Of a stretch of DNA of 64,000 bases, positions 40,021-49,330 are shown one piece after another (position 1 is the stretch's first letter; every line of letters starts with the position of its first letter). The notes below the pieces were generated by a model. It was not told the origin of the DNA. It saw only the letters and a program-made list of their open reading frames with translations, and did not search any database. Made by a program: the position numbers and the translations under genes. Location of the stretch: the NCBI RefSeq assembly GCF_000013725.1, contig NC_007955.1, forward strand, positions 2,449,579 through 2,513,578, given 5' to 3'. Source of the stretch: Methanococcoides burtonii DSM 6242 (lineage in GTDB: Archaea > Halobacteriota > Methanosarcinia > Methanosarcinales > Methanosarcinaceae).

Positions 40021-40813
40021 ATTTCCTCTGATACCCCCTAGGTGTTATTATCTTTTCGCCGTTCTTGCTCTTCCAGATGCGTGAATCAGCATTACAGACG
40101 ATTATCATTGTGCTCATGTCAACCCAGTCGTTGTGGTCAAGCACTTCTTCAAGAGTTGTAACGATGTAGTCCTGACTTTCTCCGCGAAGTGCGTTCTTGA
40201 CAAGTCCTACGGGTACGCTTCCGTCTTTATGCTGTTTGATGATGTCGATAGCCCTTGAGAAATTGGAATGCCTTTGTCTGCTCTTTGGGTTGTAAAGCGA
40301 GATAACGAAATCTGCTGATGCGGCTGCATTCAAGCGTTTCTCGATAACTTCCCAGGGTGTCAGCAGGTCACTAAGACTTATGACGGCAAAGTCATTTACA
40401 ATAGGTGCACCAAGCACACTTGCTCCGGCGGTAATTGCTGTGACTCCCGGAAGGACCTCCACATCAACTTCAAGATCAGCATGTTCAGCAACTTCCATTA
40501 CAAGACCTGCCATGCCGTAAACATTGGCATCGCCGCCGCTTATCATGGAAACGACCTTGTTCTCTTTTGCAAGTTCCACTGCTTTCTTAGCACGGTCTAC
40601 TTCCTTTCCCATTGCACTGCGGATTATCTTCTGTTTGTCCAGAAGTTCTGCCATCTGGTCAAGATAAGTGCCGTTACCGACAATGTAGTCGGAGTTCAGT
40701 ATGACATCTCTGGCACGGATGGTAAGTTGTTCTACAGAGCCTGGTCCGATGCCGATGATGAATAATTTCCCATTTTCATTTTCATTCTGCGATTGCAATT
40801 GTGATCCTTCCAT
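40010..40813 (-). CDS. cbiH: Cobalt-precorrin-3 C17-methyltransferase
   Basis: A 267-residue SAM-dependent tetrapyrrole methylase that methylates C-17 and contracts the ring. The N-terminal signature is LFIIGIGPGSVEQLTIRA, with VSMISGGDANVYGMAG and VLPGVTAITAGASVLGAP as the SAM-pocket loops. The ATG at 40813 lies inside the end of cbiG(C), a 32-base overlap; the closely spaced later ATGs are out of frame. Confidence 0.95.
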   Translation of the reverse strand: MEGSQLQSQNENENGKLFIIGIGPGSVEQLTIRARDVILNSDYIVGNGTYLDQMAELLDKQKIIRSAMGKEVDRAKKAVELAKENKVVSMISGGDANVYGMAGLVMEVAEHADLEVDVEVLPGVTAITAGASVLGAPIVNDFAVISLSDLLTPWEVIEKRLNAAASADFVISLYNPKSRQRHSNFSRAIDIIKQHKDGSVPVGLVKNALRGESQDYIVTTLEEVLDHNDWVDMSTMIIVCNADSRIWKSKNGEKIITPRGYQRKYDY

Positions 40814-41135
40814 ATACTTTTTTTTTCAGTATCAATTTCTTATTATCAGATAATGCTAACGCTGCCGGCTCGGCAACACCTTTGAGCCCAAAGCGGCTCG
40901 CCTGTGAATCAGACGGGACATCAAAACTGTTCAGAACATCATCAGGCAGGAACTTGATCTCAAATCCCATTTCTTTGATGGCTTCTATCAGTCCGGTCTC
41001 GTTTTCTTTAAGTATAGATGAAGCGAACATCTTTATTTCGCTCATGTCCCTTTCCACTTCTTCCAATGCGCAGTTCACTGCATTGATGACCTCTTCGGAT
41101 GACACTCCTCTGCGGGCGCCTATGCCTAAGTACAT
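40782..41135 (-). CDS. cbiG: CbiG C-terminal domain protein
   Basis: A 117-residue stand-alone version of the CbiG/CobE C-terminal domain: [20 protein letters not shown], then MFASSILKENETGLIEA and FDVPSDSQASRFGLKGVAEPAAL. In most bacteria it is fused to the N-terminal half that opens the delta-lactone of cobalt-precorrin-5A. Here it starts at TAATG, overlapping the stop of the N-terminal protein, so the halves are made separately but coupled. Confidence 0.9.
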   Translation of the reverse strand: MYLGIGARRGVSSEEVINAVNCALEEVERDMSEIKMFASSILKENETGLIEAIKEMGFEIKFLPDDVLNSFDVPSDSQASRFGLKGVAEPAALALSDNKKLILKKKVYGRITIAIAE

Positions 41136-41668
41136 TAATGCTCCGCCTTTTTTTTCAGGACAGATACATCATTATCCACAATAACGATCTTTGGTCCCTT
41201 TATTTCCAGGACTTCAACATCCTGATCGAGCAGGGCACAATTCACATCTCTTGTAGATTCCCTGTTGACTATGTCATATCCGAGCTTTGCCGCAATACCT
41301 TCGACAGAATTGCGATTGTGTACTTCAGTAGCTGTTGTGATAACAGGTATCACTCCTATCTCGGAGATCTTTCTCACAAGCTCATTGGCACCGTGGTGTC
41401 CTCCTAGCAGTGGAATGGCAAAGTTCAGGTTAGAATCGACTACCACTATGGCAGGATCTTCCCACTTATCTACTATAAGTGGTGCTATCTCCCGCACAAC
41501 GATACCTGTTGCAAACACAGCTACTATTGCCTGATATTCTTCAAATATGTCTTTGAAGATATCCTTCTTGTAAATTATCACATCTGCCTCGATGTGGTCT
41601 GCAAGTTTGTTTGCCACATCGAGGTTACGTTCAAATGTGATTACAGCGGTTCTTGTGCCACTCCGTAT
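41135..41668 (-). CDS. cbiG: CbiG N-terminal/central protein (cobalt-precorrin-5A hydrolase), AUA start candidate
   Basis: The protein aligns from [20 protein letters not shown] onward, with [22 protein letters not shown] and [15 protein letters not shown] typical of CbiG. Residues upstream in the same frame merely shadow the end of cbiF. No ATG, GTG or TTG is present at the expected place. A perfect AGGAGGT (41682-41676) stands seven bases before an AUA codon at 41668, making AUA (I-R-S-G-T-R-T-A) the best initiation site. Length is then 177. The stop overlaps the next start (TAATG). Confidence 0.8.
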   Translation of the reverse strand: MRSGTRTAVITFERNLDVANKLADHIEADVIIYKKDIFKDIFEEYQAIVAVFATGIVVREIAPLIVDKWEDPAIVVVDSNLNFAIPLLGGHHGANELVRKISEIGVIPVITTATEVHNRNSVEGIAAKLGYDIVNRESTRDVNCALLDQDVEVLEIKGPKIVIVDNDVSVLKKKAEH

Positions 41669-42372
41669 AGGTGTGACCTCCTGTAATCGATAGGGTCTAC
41701 TACGCCGCCAATGAGGATCATGGCAGAGCGTATGATGCCTGCTTCCTTGACCTTCTCTGCAATATCGGCAACAGTTCCGTAAATGATCTTCTGGTCTGGC
41801 CATGATGCGTGGAAAACAACAGCCACTGGAGTATCATCTGAATACTCTACCTTTTCCATGATCTCCTCTATTTTCTGAGTTCCAAGGAAGACCGCCATTG
41901 TTGCGTTGTGCCTTGAAAGTTCCTTGAGTTTATCTTCTTCAAGGGTCTTTCCTGCAGGACGTGTAATAATAAGTGTGTCAGAAACACCATTGAGGGTAAG
42001 CTGTGTATTGAGTGCTGCAGCAGTTGCGAACACGGAAGAAACTCCTGGAACACGTTCCACTGTAACACCGTACGTCTTCAGCTCTTCCATCTGTTCAACA
42101 ACGTTACCGTAAAGGGATGGATCTCCACTGTGGAGGCGAACTACTTTCTTTCCTTCCTCCAGGGCATTTGCTATCCTCTTGGATATGTCTTCAAGGGTAA
42201 GACCATAGCTGTCAACCTTTTCTCCCTTGCAGTAGTCCACGACAACAGGGTTCACAAGTGAACCTGCATATACCACAAGGTCTGCCTCTTCCAGCTTTTC
42301 CTTGCCGAGTAATGTGATAAGTTTTGGGTTACCCGGACCGGCACCCACAAAAGTAACAACTTTATCTGTCAT
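41641..42372 (-). CDS. cbiF: Cobalt-precorrin-4 C11-methyltransferase
   Basis: A 243-residue SAM-dependent tetrapyrrole methylase: [20 protein letters not shown], then [13 protein letters not shown] and [18 protein letters not shown], and [15 protein letters not shown]. It methylates C-11 of cobalt-precorrin-4. The start at 42372 is chosen because the upstream in-frame extension to 42489 has no family similarity and overlaps cbiL. The last 28 bases overlap the start of cbiG. Confidence 0.95.
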   Translation of the reverse strand: MTDKVVTFVGAGPGNPKLITLLGKEKLEEADLVVYAGSLVNPVVVDYCKGEKVDSYGLTLEDISKRIANALEEGKKVVRLHSGDPSLYGNVVEQMEELKTYGVTVERVPGVSSVFATAAALNTQLTLNGVSDTLIITRPAGKTLEEDKLKELSRHNATMAVFLGTQKIEEIMEKVEYSDDTPVAVVFHASWPDQKIIYGTVADIAEKVKEAGIIRSAMILIGGVVDPIDYRRSHLYGVAQEPL

Positions 42373-42385
42373 GAAAACACCTGTT

Positions 42386-42997
42386 TTAATCTTTCTTAGC
42401 ATAAACAATGCTGAAATAGTTTCCTTTTTCGGGGATGTCTTCGCGGTTCTTGATAATGACCTCTTTGTCGGAGAATAATCTCTCTGCAAAGATGAAATCT
42501 GTATATCCTTCCTCGCTGAATTCCTCGATCAATTGCCTTGGACGGTTTGCTTTAAGCCTGATCTTGTGCTTTGTTTCAGAACCATCGCTGACCTCGAACG
42601 AAGTGTCAACTTCAGCATCGGCCCTTGCGGCAAAAGATGTGATCGAACTGATCCCCGGGACTGTAGAGGTCTCTACGTCAGGATAATGTTTGTTCATGAC
42701 ACGTTTTAAATGTGTGAACGTAGAAAAGAAATTAGGGTCTCCAATAAGGCCGAACACCACAGTACCGTTCCTTGCTTCATCTGCAATAATGTCTGCATTC
42801 TTCTTCCACACTTCGTTCAGCACATCATAATCCCTGAGCATTGGGAAATCCAATATTTCTGGGGTTGCATATGGCTTTACAAGTTTTGCAGCCATGTTCC
42901 CTGGCACATACACCTTATCGCTATTCTTAAGAATATTCACCGCTTTAAGTGTAAGAAGCTCCGGGTCACCTGGTCCAAGTCCTACTCCTATCAACAT
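42386..42997 (-). CDS. cbiL: Cobalt-precorrin-2 C20-methyltransferase
   Basis: A 203-residue SAM-dependent methylase with the signature [20 protein letters not shown] and [15 protein letters not shown], acting on C-20 of cobalt-factor II/precorrin-2. It is slightly shorter than typical CbiL (about 230). It is second in the operon, 13 bases upstream of cbiF. Confidence 0.93.
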   Translation of the reverse strand: MLIGVGLGPGDPELLTLKAVNILKNSDKVYVPGNMAAKLVKPYATPEILDFPMLRDYDVLNEVWKKNADIIADEARNGTVVFGLIGDPNFFSTFTHLKRVMNKHYPDVETSTVPGISSITSFAARADAEVDTSFEVSDGSETKHKIRLKANRPRQLIEEFSEEGYTDFIFAERLFSDKEVIIKNREDIPEKGNYFSIVYAKKD

Positions 42998-43051
42998 ATT
43001 TCTATCTCCATAAATTTAATATATCGTACCTAATGTCAACTTTATTAAGCA

Positions 43052-43603
43052 TTAAGAAAGTTTTCCTACTACTATATATACAGGATTTTCAGGCTTGAAC
43101 ATGGTCTCGCCAGTAAGCTCATATCCTCTTGTAATGGTCACATGAACAACTTCTGAAAATATGCCAAGTTCTTTCATCTTGTTCATTGTGGTTACCACGG
43201 TTTCTATCCTTACAGCATTGACAACAATATTTCTTGTCTTTTTCTCATAGAGCACATCCAACACTTTGGATATGTTCTTGGTGCCGCCAACAAATGCACA
43301 GTCAATAGACCCAATATCAGCATTCTTGTCTATGGCTTCTGATGATTCTCCGTGTATTAATGTGACATCATCAATGCCAAAATTCCTGAAATTCGTCCTT
43401 GAAACCTCAATAGCTTCTTCTCTTGCATCGATAGCAACGACTTTGAAATTCCGTGCAGTCTTTGAAGCTTCGATGGACACGGCACCTGTTCCACAACCGA
43501 CATCATAGAACGTGATTCCATCTTTCAGGTCAAGTTTTGATAATGAGATCGCAATGACCTCTGGCTTTGTAGGGCCTCCGCTTATGTGCAATAGTTCTGA
43601 CAT
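43052..43603 (-). CDS. cbiT: Cobalt-precorrin-6B C15-methyltransferase (decarboxylating)
   Basis: A 183-residue class I methyltransferase: GGPTKPEVIAISLSKLDL, SAM motif FYDVGCGTGAVSIEASKTA, VVAIDAREEAIEVSRTN. It methylates C-15 with loss of the C-12 acetate carboxyl. It is first in the cbi operon. Its promoter lies in the 76-base divergent gap shared with cobQ. Confidence 0.95.
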   Translation of the reverse strand: MSELLHISGGPTKPEVIAISLSKLDLKDGITFYDVGCGTGAVSIEASKTARNFKVVAIDAREEAIEVSRTNFRNFGIDDVTLIHGESSEAIDKNADIGSIDCAFVGGTKNISKVLDVLYEKKTRNIVVNAVRIETVVTTMNKMKELGIFSEVVHVTITRGYELTGETMFKPENPVYIVVGKLS

Positions 43604-43679
43604 TTTTCACCTAACTAAAGTAAATTGGAGTTAATTAGATATAGCATAATAAACGTTGTCACATAAAAGGTTGTTGTGA

Positions 43680-45167
43680 ATGACTGCAAATAACGCTAAT
43701 AAAAAACATCTGTTAGTATTGGGTACAGCCTCACATGTTGGTAAAAGTGCAATAGTGACGGCTCTGTGTCGCATATTCTCTGCTGATCACAAAGTCGCAC
43801 CTTTTAAGGCACAGAACATGAGCCTGAACTCATGGATTACGGTGGATGGTAAAGAGATCGGTATTGCACAGGCGATACAGGCAAAAGCTGCGGGAGTTGA
43901 ACCTACGGCAGATATGAATCCTGTTCTTCTTAAACCAAAAGGCGATCGTGTCTCACAAGTTATACTTCTTGGCGAACCCTATGCTGATAAAAGTGCGGGT
44001 GCATACTATGATTCCATTGAAGAGACCCACGATGTATTAAAAGGTGCTCTTAAAAGACTTGAGGCTGAATATGATCTTATTGTGATGGAGGGTGCAGGTG
44101 GTGCTGCCGAGATTAATCTGTATGACCGTGATATTGTCAATATAGGGACAGCAAGGATAACCGATGCTCCTATCATCCTCGTTGGTGATATTGAACGAGG
44201 TGGTGTTTTTGCAAGTTTGTATGGGACGATCCAGTTATTGCCAGAGGATGTTCGCAAGAATGTGCGTGGTCTGATCATAAACAAGTTCAGGGGCGATCCC
44301 GCTATATTGGAGTCAGGATTGACTGAACTCGAAGAGCTCACAGGGATCCCTGTCCTTGGTGTAATGCCTTATTTCAAACTTCGTATACCTTCTGAAGATT
44401 CGGTATCCATCGGTGACAAATCTGCAGATGACGGTGAACACTATGATGTTGACATCGCAGTAATAAGGTTGACAAGGATATCGAATTTCACGGACTTTGA
44501 ACCCCTTGAGCATATGGCAAAGGTAAGGTATGTCGACCTTTCTGATGACCTTGGAAACCCCGATGCGATCATCATCCCGGGTACAAAGAACACGACCAGT
44601 GATCTGAATGACCTCGTAGAGAGTGGGATGGCTGACAAGATCAAGTCCTTTTACGGCATGGTTCCCATACTTGGTATCTGCGGTGGTTATCAGATGTTAG
44701 GCAAATCCATTGTTGATTCCGGTATCGAAGGTGGTGAATCTGCTCGCTTGGATGGACTTGGACTTCTGGATATAGAGACCGTTTTCGATGCATACGAAAA
44801 GCGTACGGTTCAGGTAACCAAGACCGTTAAGGAAAGTGGTCCTATCTTTGACAGTATCAAAGGTGAGGATGTGAAGGGGTATGAGATACATATGGGCATT
44901 TCTTCATCAAAAAGACCGGTGTTTGGCGATGATGGCTGTGCAGACGATAGTGGTCTTGTTATAGGCACCTATCTGCATGGTCTCTTTGATAATGTCAACA
45001 TAAGGCGTGCACTTATCAGTTATCTTCTCGAAAAGAAGGGTCTCGAGTTCAAGGAAGAAGAGATTCCTGATAAGGATCCCTATGATGAACTTGCAGATGT
45101 TGCTCGTGAAAATCTTGACATGAATAAAATATATGGTATGATCGGATTGGAGCCTGAAAAGGTCTGA
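43680..45167 (+). CDS. cobQ: Adenosylcobyric acid synthase
   Basis: A 495-residue enzyme that amidates four side chains of adenosylcobyrinate a,c-diamide. The N-terminal P-loop domain has LGTASHVGKSAIVTALCR and PFKAQNMSLNS. The class I glutaminase domain has the nucleophile in GICGGYQML, with the histidine in GTYLHGLFDN. It is divergent from the cbi operon, as expected for a shared corrinoid gene cluster. Confidence 0.97.
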   Translation: MTANNANKKHLLVLGTASHVGKSAIVTALCRIFSADHKVAPFKAQNMSLNSWITVDGKEIGIAQAIQAKAAGVEPTADMNPVLLKPKGDRVSQVILLGEPYADKSAGAYYDSIEETHDVLKGALKRLEAEYDLIVMEGAGGAAEINLYDRDIVNIGTARITDAPIILVGDIERGGVFASLYGTIQLLPEDVRKNVRGLIINKFRGDPAILESGLTELEELTGIPVLGVMPYFKLRIPSEDSVSIGDKSADDGEHYDVDIAVIRLTRISNFTDFEPLEHMAKVRYVDLSDDLGNPDAIIIPGTKNTTSDLNDLVESGMADKIKSFYGMVPILGICGGYQMLGKSIVDSGIEGGESARLDGLGLLDIETVFDAYEKRTVQVTKTVKESGPIFDSIKGEDVKGYEIHMGISSSKRPVFGDDGCADDSGLVIGTYLHGLFDNVNIRRALISYLLEKKGLEFKEEEIPDKDPYDELADVARENLDMNKIYGMIGLEPEKV

Positions 45168-45206
45168 TCCGGTCATTTCCTTCCTTTAATTCTTTATTCT
45201 CTTTTT

Positions 45207-45419
45207 TTATTCTTCGTAGGATTTTTCAGGTTTCATTGTGAATGTGAACCTTGAGCCTTGTCCCGGTTCACTTTCCACCAGGATTGTCCCGTCCAGCATA
45301 TCAAGGTATTTCTTCACAAGAATAAGGCCGATGCCTGTTCCTCCAAATTTCCTTGTGCTTGATGAATCGAGTTGTTCTAATGTATTGAAAAGGATAACGT
45401 TTATATAGAAGTCACACAA
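45207..45419 (-). pseudogene. C-terminal remnant of a histidine kinase
   Basis: Seventy codons match the end of the HATPase domain: LEQLDSSSTRKFGGTGIGLI (the G2-box region), then VKKYLDMLDGTILVESEPGQ and SRFTFTM. The dimerisation domain and N box are missing; coding similarity ends about 18 residues in, at DNA that now holds the trp promoter. It is a truncated leftover, unlikely to be functional. Confidence 0.8.
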
Positions 45420-45455
45420 TTATACATTAATGTACATACTTGTACACAAATGCAA
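45400..45455 (+). promoter_or_regulatory. trp operon promoter with two TGTACA boxes
   Basis: A TATA box TTTATATAG (45400-45408) is followed 22 bases later by TGTACATACTTGTACA (45431-45446), two TGTACA boxes ten bases apart that overlap the expected start site. TGTACA is the known binding site of the archaeal tryptophan repressor TrpY of Methanothermobacter. Similar control by tryptophan is inferred here; no trpY gene is in the window. Confidence 0.7.
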
Positions 45456-45465
45456 AGGTGATTAC

Positions 45466-46527
45466 ATGAAATATTATCTACAGAAATTAATTGATGGTCA
45501 TGATCTCTCCATGGTGGAATCTGAAGCTGCCATGGGACAGATACTCGAAAGTGCTACGGATGCACAGGTCGGTGCATTTGTGATGGGTATGAAAATGAAA
45601 GGTGAAACTTCTGATGAGGTGGCAGGGTTTGCAAAAGGAATGCTAAATGTTGCAAACATGATCCGTCCTAAGGTTGATGGTATACTCGTTGATACATGTG
45701 GCACGGGAGGGGATCGGCACAATACTATTAATATCTCAACAGCTGCTGCAATTGTTGCTGCGGCTGCAGGTGTGACCGTTGCAAAGCATGGGAACCACTC
45801 GTTCACATCACTTTCCGGTAGTGCAGATGTTTTCAAAGAGTTGGGTGTTAAGATCGATCTGGAACCTGATCTTGTTAAAAGTTCAATTGAGGATATTGGG
45901 ATAGGGTTTATGTTGGCTCCCAAATTCCATCCTGCAATGAAACGGATGGTAGGTCCAAGAAAAGAGCTTGCTGTAAGGACAATGTTCAATATTCTCGGTC
46001 CTCTGACAAATCCAACCGGTGCAAAGGCACAGGTTATCGGGGTCTTTGACAAAGATCTTTGCAATCTTATGGCTGAGGTCCTCAAAAAACTCGGAAAGGA
46101 ACATGTAATGGTCTTCCACGGGGATGGCATGGATGAGATCTCAACACTTTCTGAAACATTTGTAGCTGAACTTAAAGATGGTATCATCTCAAACTACACG
46201 CTCACTCCTGAAGAATTAGGGGTCGCAAGGGCAAAAGCTACTGATATTGTAGGTGGCACTCCTGAAGAAAATGCCCATGACCTTCTGTATATTCTCAATG
46301 GGGAAAAAGGTGCAAAACGCGATATAGTCGTTGTCAATGCTGCTGCAGCGATATATGTTGCAGGACTGGCAATCTCGATAAAGGATGCTATTCCTTTGGC
46401 GGAAGAGGCTATTGATAGCAGGAAGGCACTGAATAAGCTTAAAGAATTAGTGGAATTTACATCTGGTAATAAGGTGGATAATGAGGCATTTAACACGGGT
46501 CAAAGTCTGCGGAATGAAGTCTGCTGA
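45466..46527 (+). CDS. trpD: Anthranilate phosphoribosyltransferase
   Basis: A 353-residue enzyme that joins anthranilate to PRPP. The PRPP loop is DTCGTGGDRHNTINIST, with KHGNHSFTSLSGSADVFKEL and MVGPRKELAVRTMFNILGPL conserved. I chose ATG 45466 (MKYYLQKLIDG) behind AAAGGTGA. An upstream ATG at 45430 lies in the operator. It is first in trpDFEG and overlaps trpF by 47 bases. Confidence 0.96.
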   Translation: MKYYLQKLIDGHDLSMVESEAAMGQILESATDAQVGAFVMGMKMKGETSDEVAGFAKGMLNVANMIRPKVDGILVDTCGTGGDRHNTINISTAAAIVAAAAGVTVAKHGNHSFTSLSGSADVFKELGVKIDLEPDLVKSSIEDIGIGFMLAPKFHPAMKRMVGPRKELAVRTMFNILGPLTNPTGAKAQVIGVFDKDLCNLMAEVLKKLGKEHVMVFHGDGMDEISTLSETFVAELKDGIISNYTLTPEELGVARAKATDIVGGTPEENAHDLLYILNGEKGAKRDIVVVNAAAAIYVAGLAISIKDAIPLAEEAIDSRKALNKLKELVEFTSGNKVDNEAFNTGQSLRNEVC

Positions 46528-47149
46528 AGACGTTGATCTTTCAGTACGTTCCGGGGTGGATGCGGTTGGTTTTATAACCGATGTGCCCGTGGACACTCCT
46601 CGCAAGATAGATCTCCAAAAGGCAAAAGAGCTTATAGCTAGTGTTCCTTTTTTTGTGGATTCTGTGCTGGTAATAATGCCAGGTTCAGCGCAGGAGGCTA
46701 TCGATATGATCAGGACTGCTAAACCGGATGTTGTCCAGATTCACAGTCAACTCGATATTGAGGAAATGAGGATTTTAAGGGATAATACTGATGTCAGTAT
46801 AATTCGCACTTTCCATGTTCAAGGGGATGTGTCTGCTGACGATCTGTGCAATAATATAAATATGTTCACTTCAGAAAACCTTATTGATGGGGTTCTGCTG
46901 GATTCATATGTGTCAGGCAAAGTGGGAGGCACCGGTCAATTGCATGACCTTTCCGTAAGTAAGCGTGTAGTTGATCTTGTAGATGTTCCTGCCATATTGG
47001 CAGGCGGTCTGAACCCTGATAATGTTAAAGCCTGTGTGAATGAGGTCATTCCTTTTGCAGTGGATACTGCTTCGGGAGTCGAAACGGATGGACTCAAAGA
47101 TGTTGATAAGGTCGCTGCTTTTGTGAATGCGGTGAGGTGTGTTAGATGA
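46481..47149 (+). CDS. trpF: Phosphoribosylanthranilate isomerase
   Basis: A 222-residue TIM barrel performing the Amadori rearrangement of phosphoribosylanthranilate. The N-terminal TRVKVCGMKSAEDVDL holds the catalytic cysteine, VDTASGVETDG near the end binds phosphate, and LAGGLNPDNV is the barrel phosphate loop. The start lies 47 bases inside the end of trpD, and the stop overlaps trpE by four bases (ATGA). Confidence 0.95.
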   Translation: MRHLTRVKVCGMKSAEDVDLSVRSGVDAVGFITDVPVDTPRKIDLQKAKELIASVPFFVDSVLVIMPGSAQEAIDMIRTAKPDVVQIHSQLDIEEMRILRDNTDVSIIRTFHVQGDVSADDLCNNINMFTSENLIDGVLLDSYVSGKVGGTGQLHDLSVSKRVVDLVDVPAILAGGLNPDNVKACVNEVIPFAVDTASGVETDGLKDVDKVAAFVNAVRCVR

Positions 47150-48717
47150 TCTCGTTCGATCTTACAAAAGAGGAATTTACGGATATTGTATATGGTGTAG
47201 GAAAACCTGCTATTGTTCAGCTTATGGCTAAAGTGAGGTCAGACTGCTCTCCACTTCAGCTTTACACTACATTACAAAAGGACAGATATTCCTACCTGCT
47301 GGAATCAGTGGAAAAGGAAAAACGTCATGCTCGCTTTTCATTTGTAGGTGCTTACCCTGATGGTGTTGTTAAGATAAGTGGTCGCACCCTCGTACTGGAA
47401 TGCACGACAGATTCACCATTGATCAGTAATGTACGGCAGAATATAGCTTCTGAATGTGACATTATTGAAGATACTGATGGTTTGTTAAAAGCGGTCATAC
47501 GTGATGGTCATGATGTGCTTGATGCATTGAGGGCCGTGTTCCCTACTGCGAACGGGACTGTCTTGCTTAACGGCGAAAGGTTTGACAGACAGACTTTCCT
47601 TGGCGGTGCTATTGGTTACAATGGTTACGACATTGTGTATGACTGTTGGTTAGATGCTGAAAGAAGTCATAATTCAGATATTCCTGATATGCAGTTCATT
47701 CTCACAACGAAGACATTCGTTTTCGATCATCTCACAGAGGAAACGTATATTGTACTGACTCCGTTCATGGATATCGGGTGTGATGCTGGTGCTATATATG
47801 CTGGTGCTTTGCATGACGCAGAGAGAATGCATAAATACCTCTGTCTGGCAGGCGATGTCGAACAAGATATCTTGCCACCGGTAATGGATGCAGGCGAACC
47901 AGTGTGTAATATGGGCAAGGGTGTTTTCGAGAAAGCAGTGATGACTGCAAAGCAGCATATCATCGATGGTGATATTTTCCAGGTGGTCTTATCCAGAAGA
48001 TATTCTGTCAGACTGCAACAGTCCCCTCTTGAACTTTATCGTACTTTAAGGGAAATAAATCCAAGTCCGTATATGTACCTTTTCAGTTTCGATGATCTTA
48101 GTATCGTGGGTGCAAGTCCTGAGACGCTTATGACCGTACATAAGAAAAATGTTATTACGAATCCTATTGCTGGGACATGTCCTCGTGGGAAGGACAAGGC
48201 TGAGGACGCGAAATATGCTGCTCATATGATGGCGGATGAGAAAGAGCGTGCAGAACATGTTATGCTTGTGGACCTTGGGAGGAACGATGTCCGTATGGTC
48301 TCTCAGTCCGGGTCGGTGAAAGTAAAGGACCTGATGAGTGTCGTGAAGTATTCTCATGTACAGCATATCGAAAGTACTGTTTGCGGGGTGTTAAGGCCAG
48401 AGTGTGATCAGTTCGATGCGACCCGTGCCATCTTTCCGGCAGGTACACTTTCAGGTGCACCTAAGATAAGGGCAATGGAAATTATCGATGAGTTCGAAAC
48501 ATCCGCACGTGGTGTCTATGGTGGCGGTGTCGGCTACTATTCGTGGAACGGTGATGTGGATACTGCTATCGTGATCAGGACCGTTGTTATTAATGGTGAT
48601 ACTGCTTATATTCAGGCGGGTGCGGGAATTGTGGCGGATTCCGATCCGACATATGAATATGAGGAAACAGAGCGTAAGATGGCTGCTATGCTTACTGCCA
48701 TGGGGGTCAAAAAATGA
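47146..48717 (+). CDS. trpE: Anthranilate synthase component I
   Basis: A 523-residue chorismate-using enzyme. The feedback region has YSYLLESVEKEKRHARFSFVG, resembling the LLES element that binds tryptophan. The catalytic domain includes GDIFQVVLSRRY, PSPYMYLFSF, NPIAGTCPRGK and DLGRNDVRMVS. It overlaps trpG by four bases. The presence of the LLES element suggests normal tryptophan feedback inhibition. Confidence 0.97.
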   Translation: MISFDLTKEEFTDIVYGVGKPAIVQLMAKVRSDCSPLQLYTTLQKDRYSYLLESVEKEKRHARFSFVGAYPDGVVKISGRTLVLECTTDSPLISNVRQNIASECDIIEDTDGLLKAVIRDGHDVLDALRAVFPTANGTVLLNGERFDRQTFLGGAIGYNGYDIVYDCWLDAERSHNSDIPDMQFILTTKTFVFDHLTEETYIVLTPFMDIGCDAGAIYAGALHDAERMHKYLCLAGDVEQDILPPVMDAGEPVCNMGKGVFEKAVMTAKQHIIDGDIFQVVLSRRYSVRLQQSPLELYRTLREINPSPYMYLFSFDDLSIVGASPETLMTVHKKNVITNPIAGTCPRGKDKAEDAKYAAHMMADEKERAEHVMLVDLGRNDVRMVSQSGSVKVKDLMSVVKYSHVQHIESTVCGVLRPECDQFDATRAIFPAGTLSGAPKIRAMEIIDEFETSARGVYGGGVGYYSWNGDVDTAIVIRTVVINGDTAYIQAGAGIVADSDPTYEYEETERKMAAMLTAMGVKK

Positions 48718-49304
48718 AAGTGCTTTTCATTAACAATAGGGATTCTTTTGTATGGAATCTTGTTGACTATGTGTCCATGTATGAATCCGATACAGTTGTG
48801 GTGCCCAACACTATTTCTGTGGAGGAGGTCCGGGACATCAAACCTGATGCAATAGTTATCTCACCGGGTCCGGGAAATCCTGGCAATGCACGTGATATTG
48901 GAAATTGTCTTTATATCATCCGTGAGTTTGGTGTTAATGTGCCTATACTTGGTGTATGTCTTGGCCACCAGTCGATCAATACTGTTTATGGGGGTACCAT
49001 CGGTCATTCTCCTGATGGTCCTGTCCATGGTAAGGCTTCAATGATCTCGCATGATGGATCTGAGCTGTTCGAAGGTATTTCTGGAACATTTGCCGCAGGA
49101 AGGTATCATTCCCTTTCTATCCATGAGCTGGCTAAGGATGTCAATGTGATAGCAGAGAATGACAATGGTCTCATAATGGGCATCAAACACAGATCTTATC
49201 CTGTTTATGGGGTGCAGTTCCATCCGGAATCCATACTGACACCTGAAGGGTTGAAATTGGTTGGTAATTTCCTGAAGTTGGCAGGTATGCGAACGAAGGA
49301 TTAA
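48714..49304 (+). CDS. trpG: Anthranilate synthase component II (glutamine amidotransferase)
   Basis: A 196-residue class I glutaminase supplying ammonia to TrpE. The nucleophile is in GVCLGHQSI; histidine and glutamate of the triad are in GVQFHPESIL. It begins MKVLFINNRDSFVWNLVDYV. It is last in the operon trpDFEG; trpC, trpA and trpB are not in the window. Confidence 0.97.
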   Translation: MKVLFINNRDSFVWNLVDYVSMYESDTVVVPNTISVEEVRDIKPDAIVISPGPGNPGNARDIGNCLYIIREFGVNVPILGVCLGHQSINTVYGGTIGHSPDGPVHGKASMISHDGSELFEGISGTFAAGRYHSLSIHELAKDVNVIAENDNGLIMGIKHRSYPVYGVQFHPESILTPEGLKLVGNFLKLAGMRTKD

Positions 49305-49330
49305 TGTTCATTGGTGCTATCTTTTCCAAT

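Noticed and set aside
41641-41803. Upstream in-frame ATG start for cbiG at 41803
   Set aside because: The extra residues are an antisense-like shadow of cbiF coding sequence in another frame and do not resemble CbiG.
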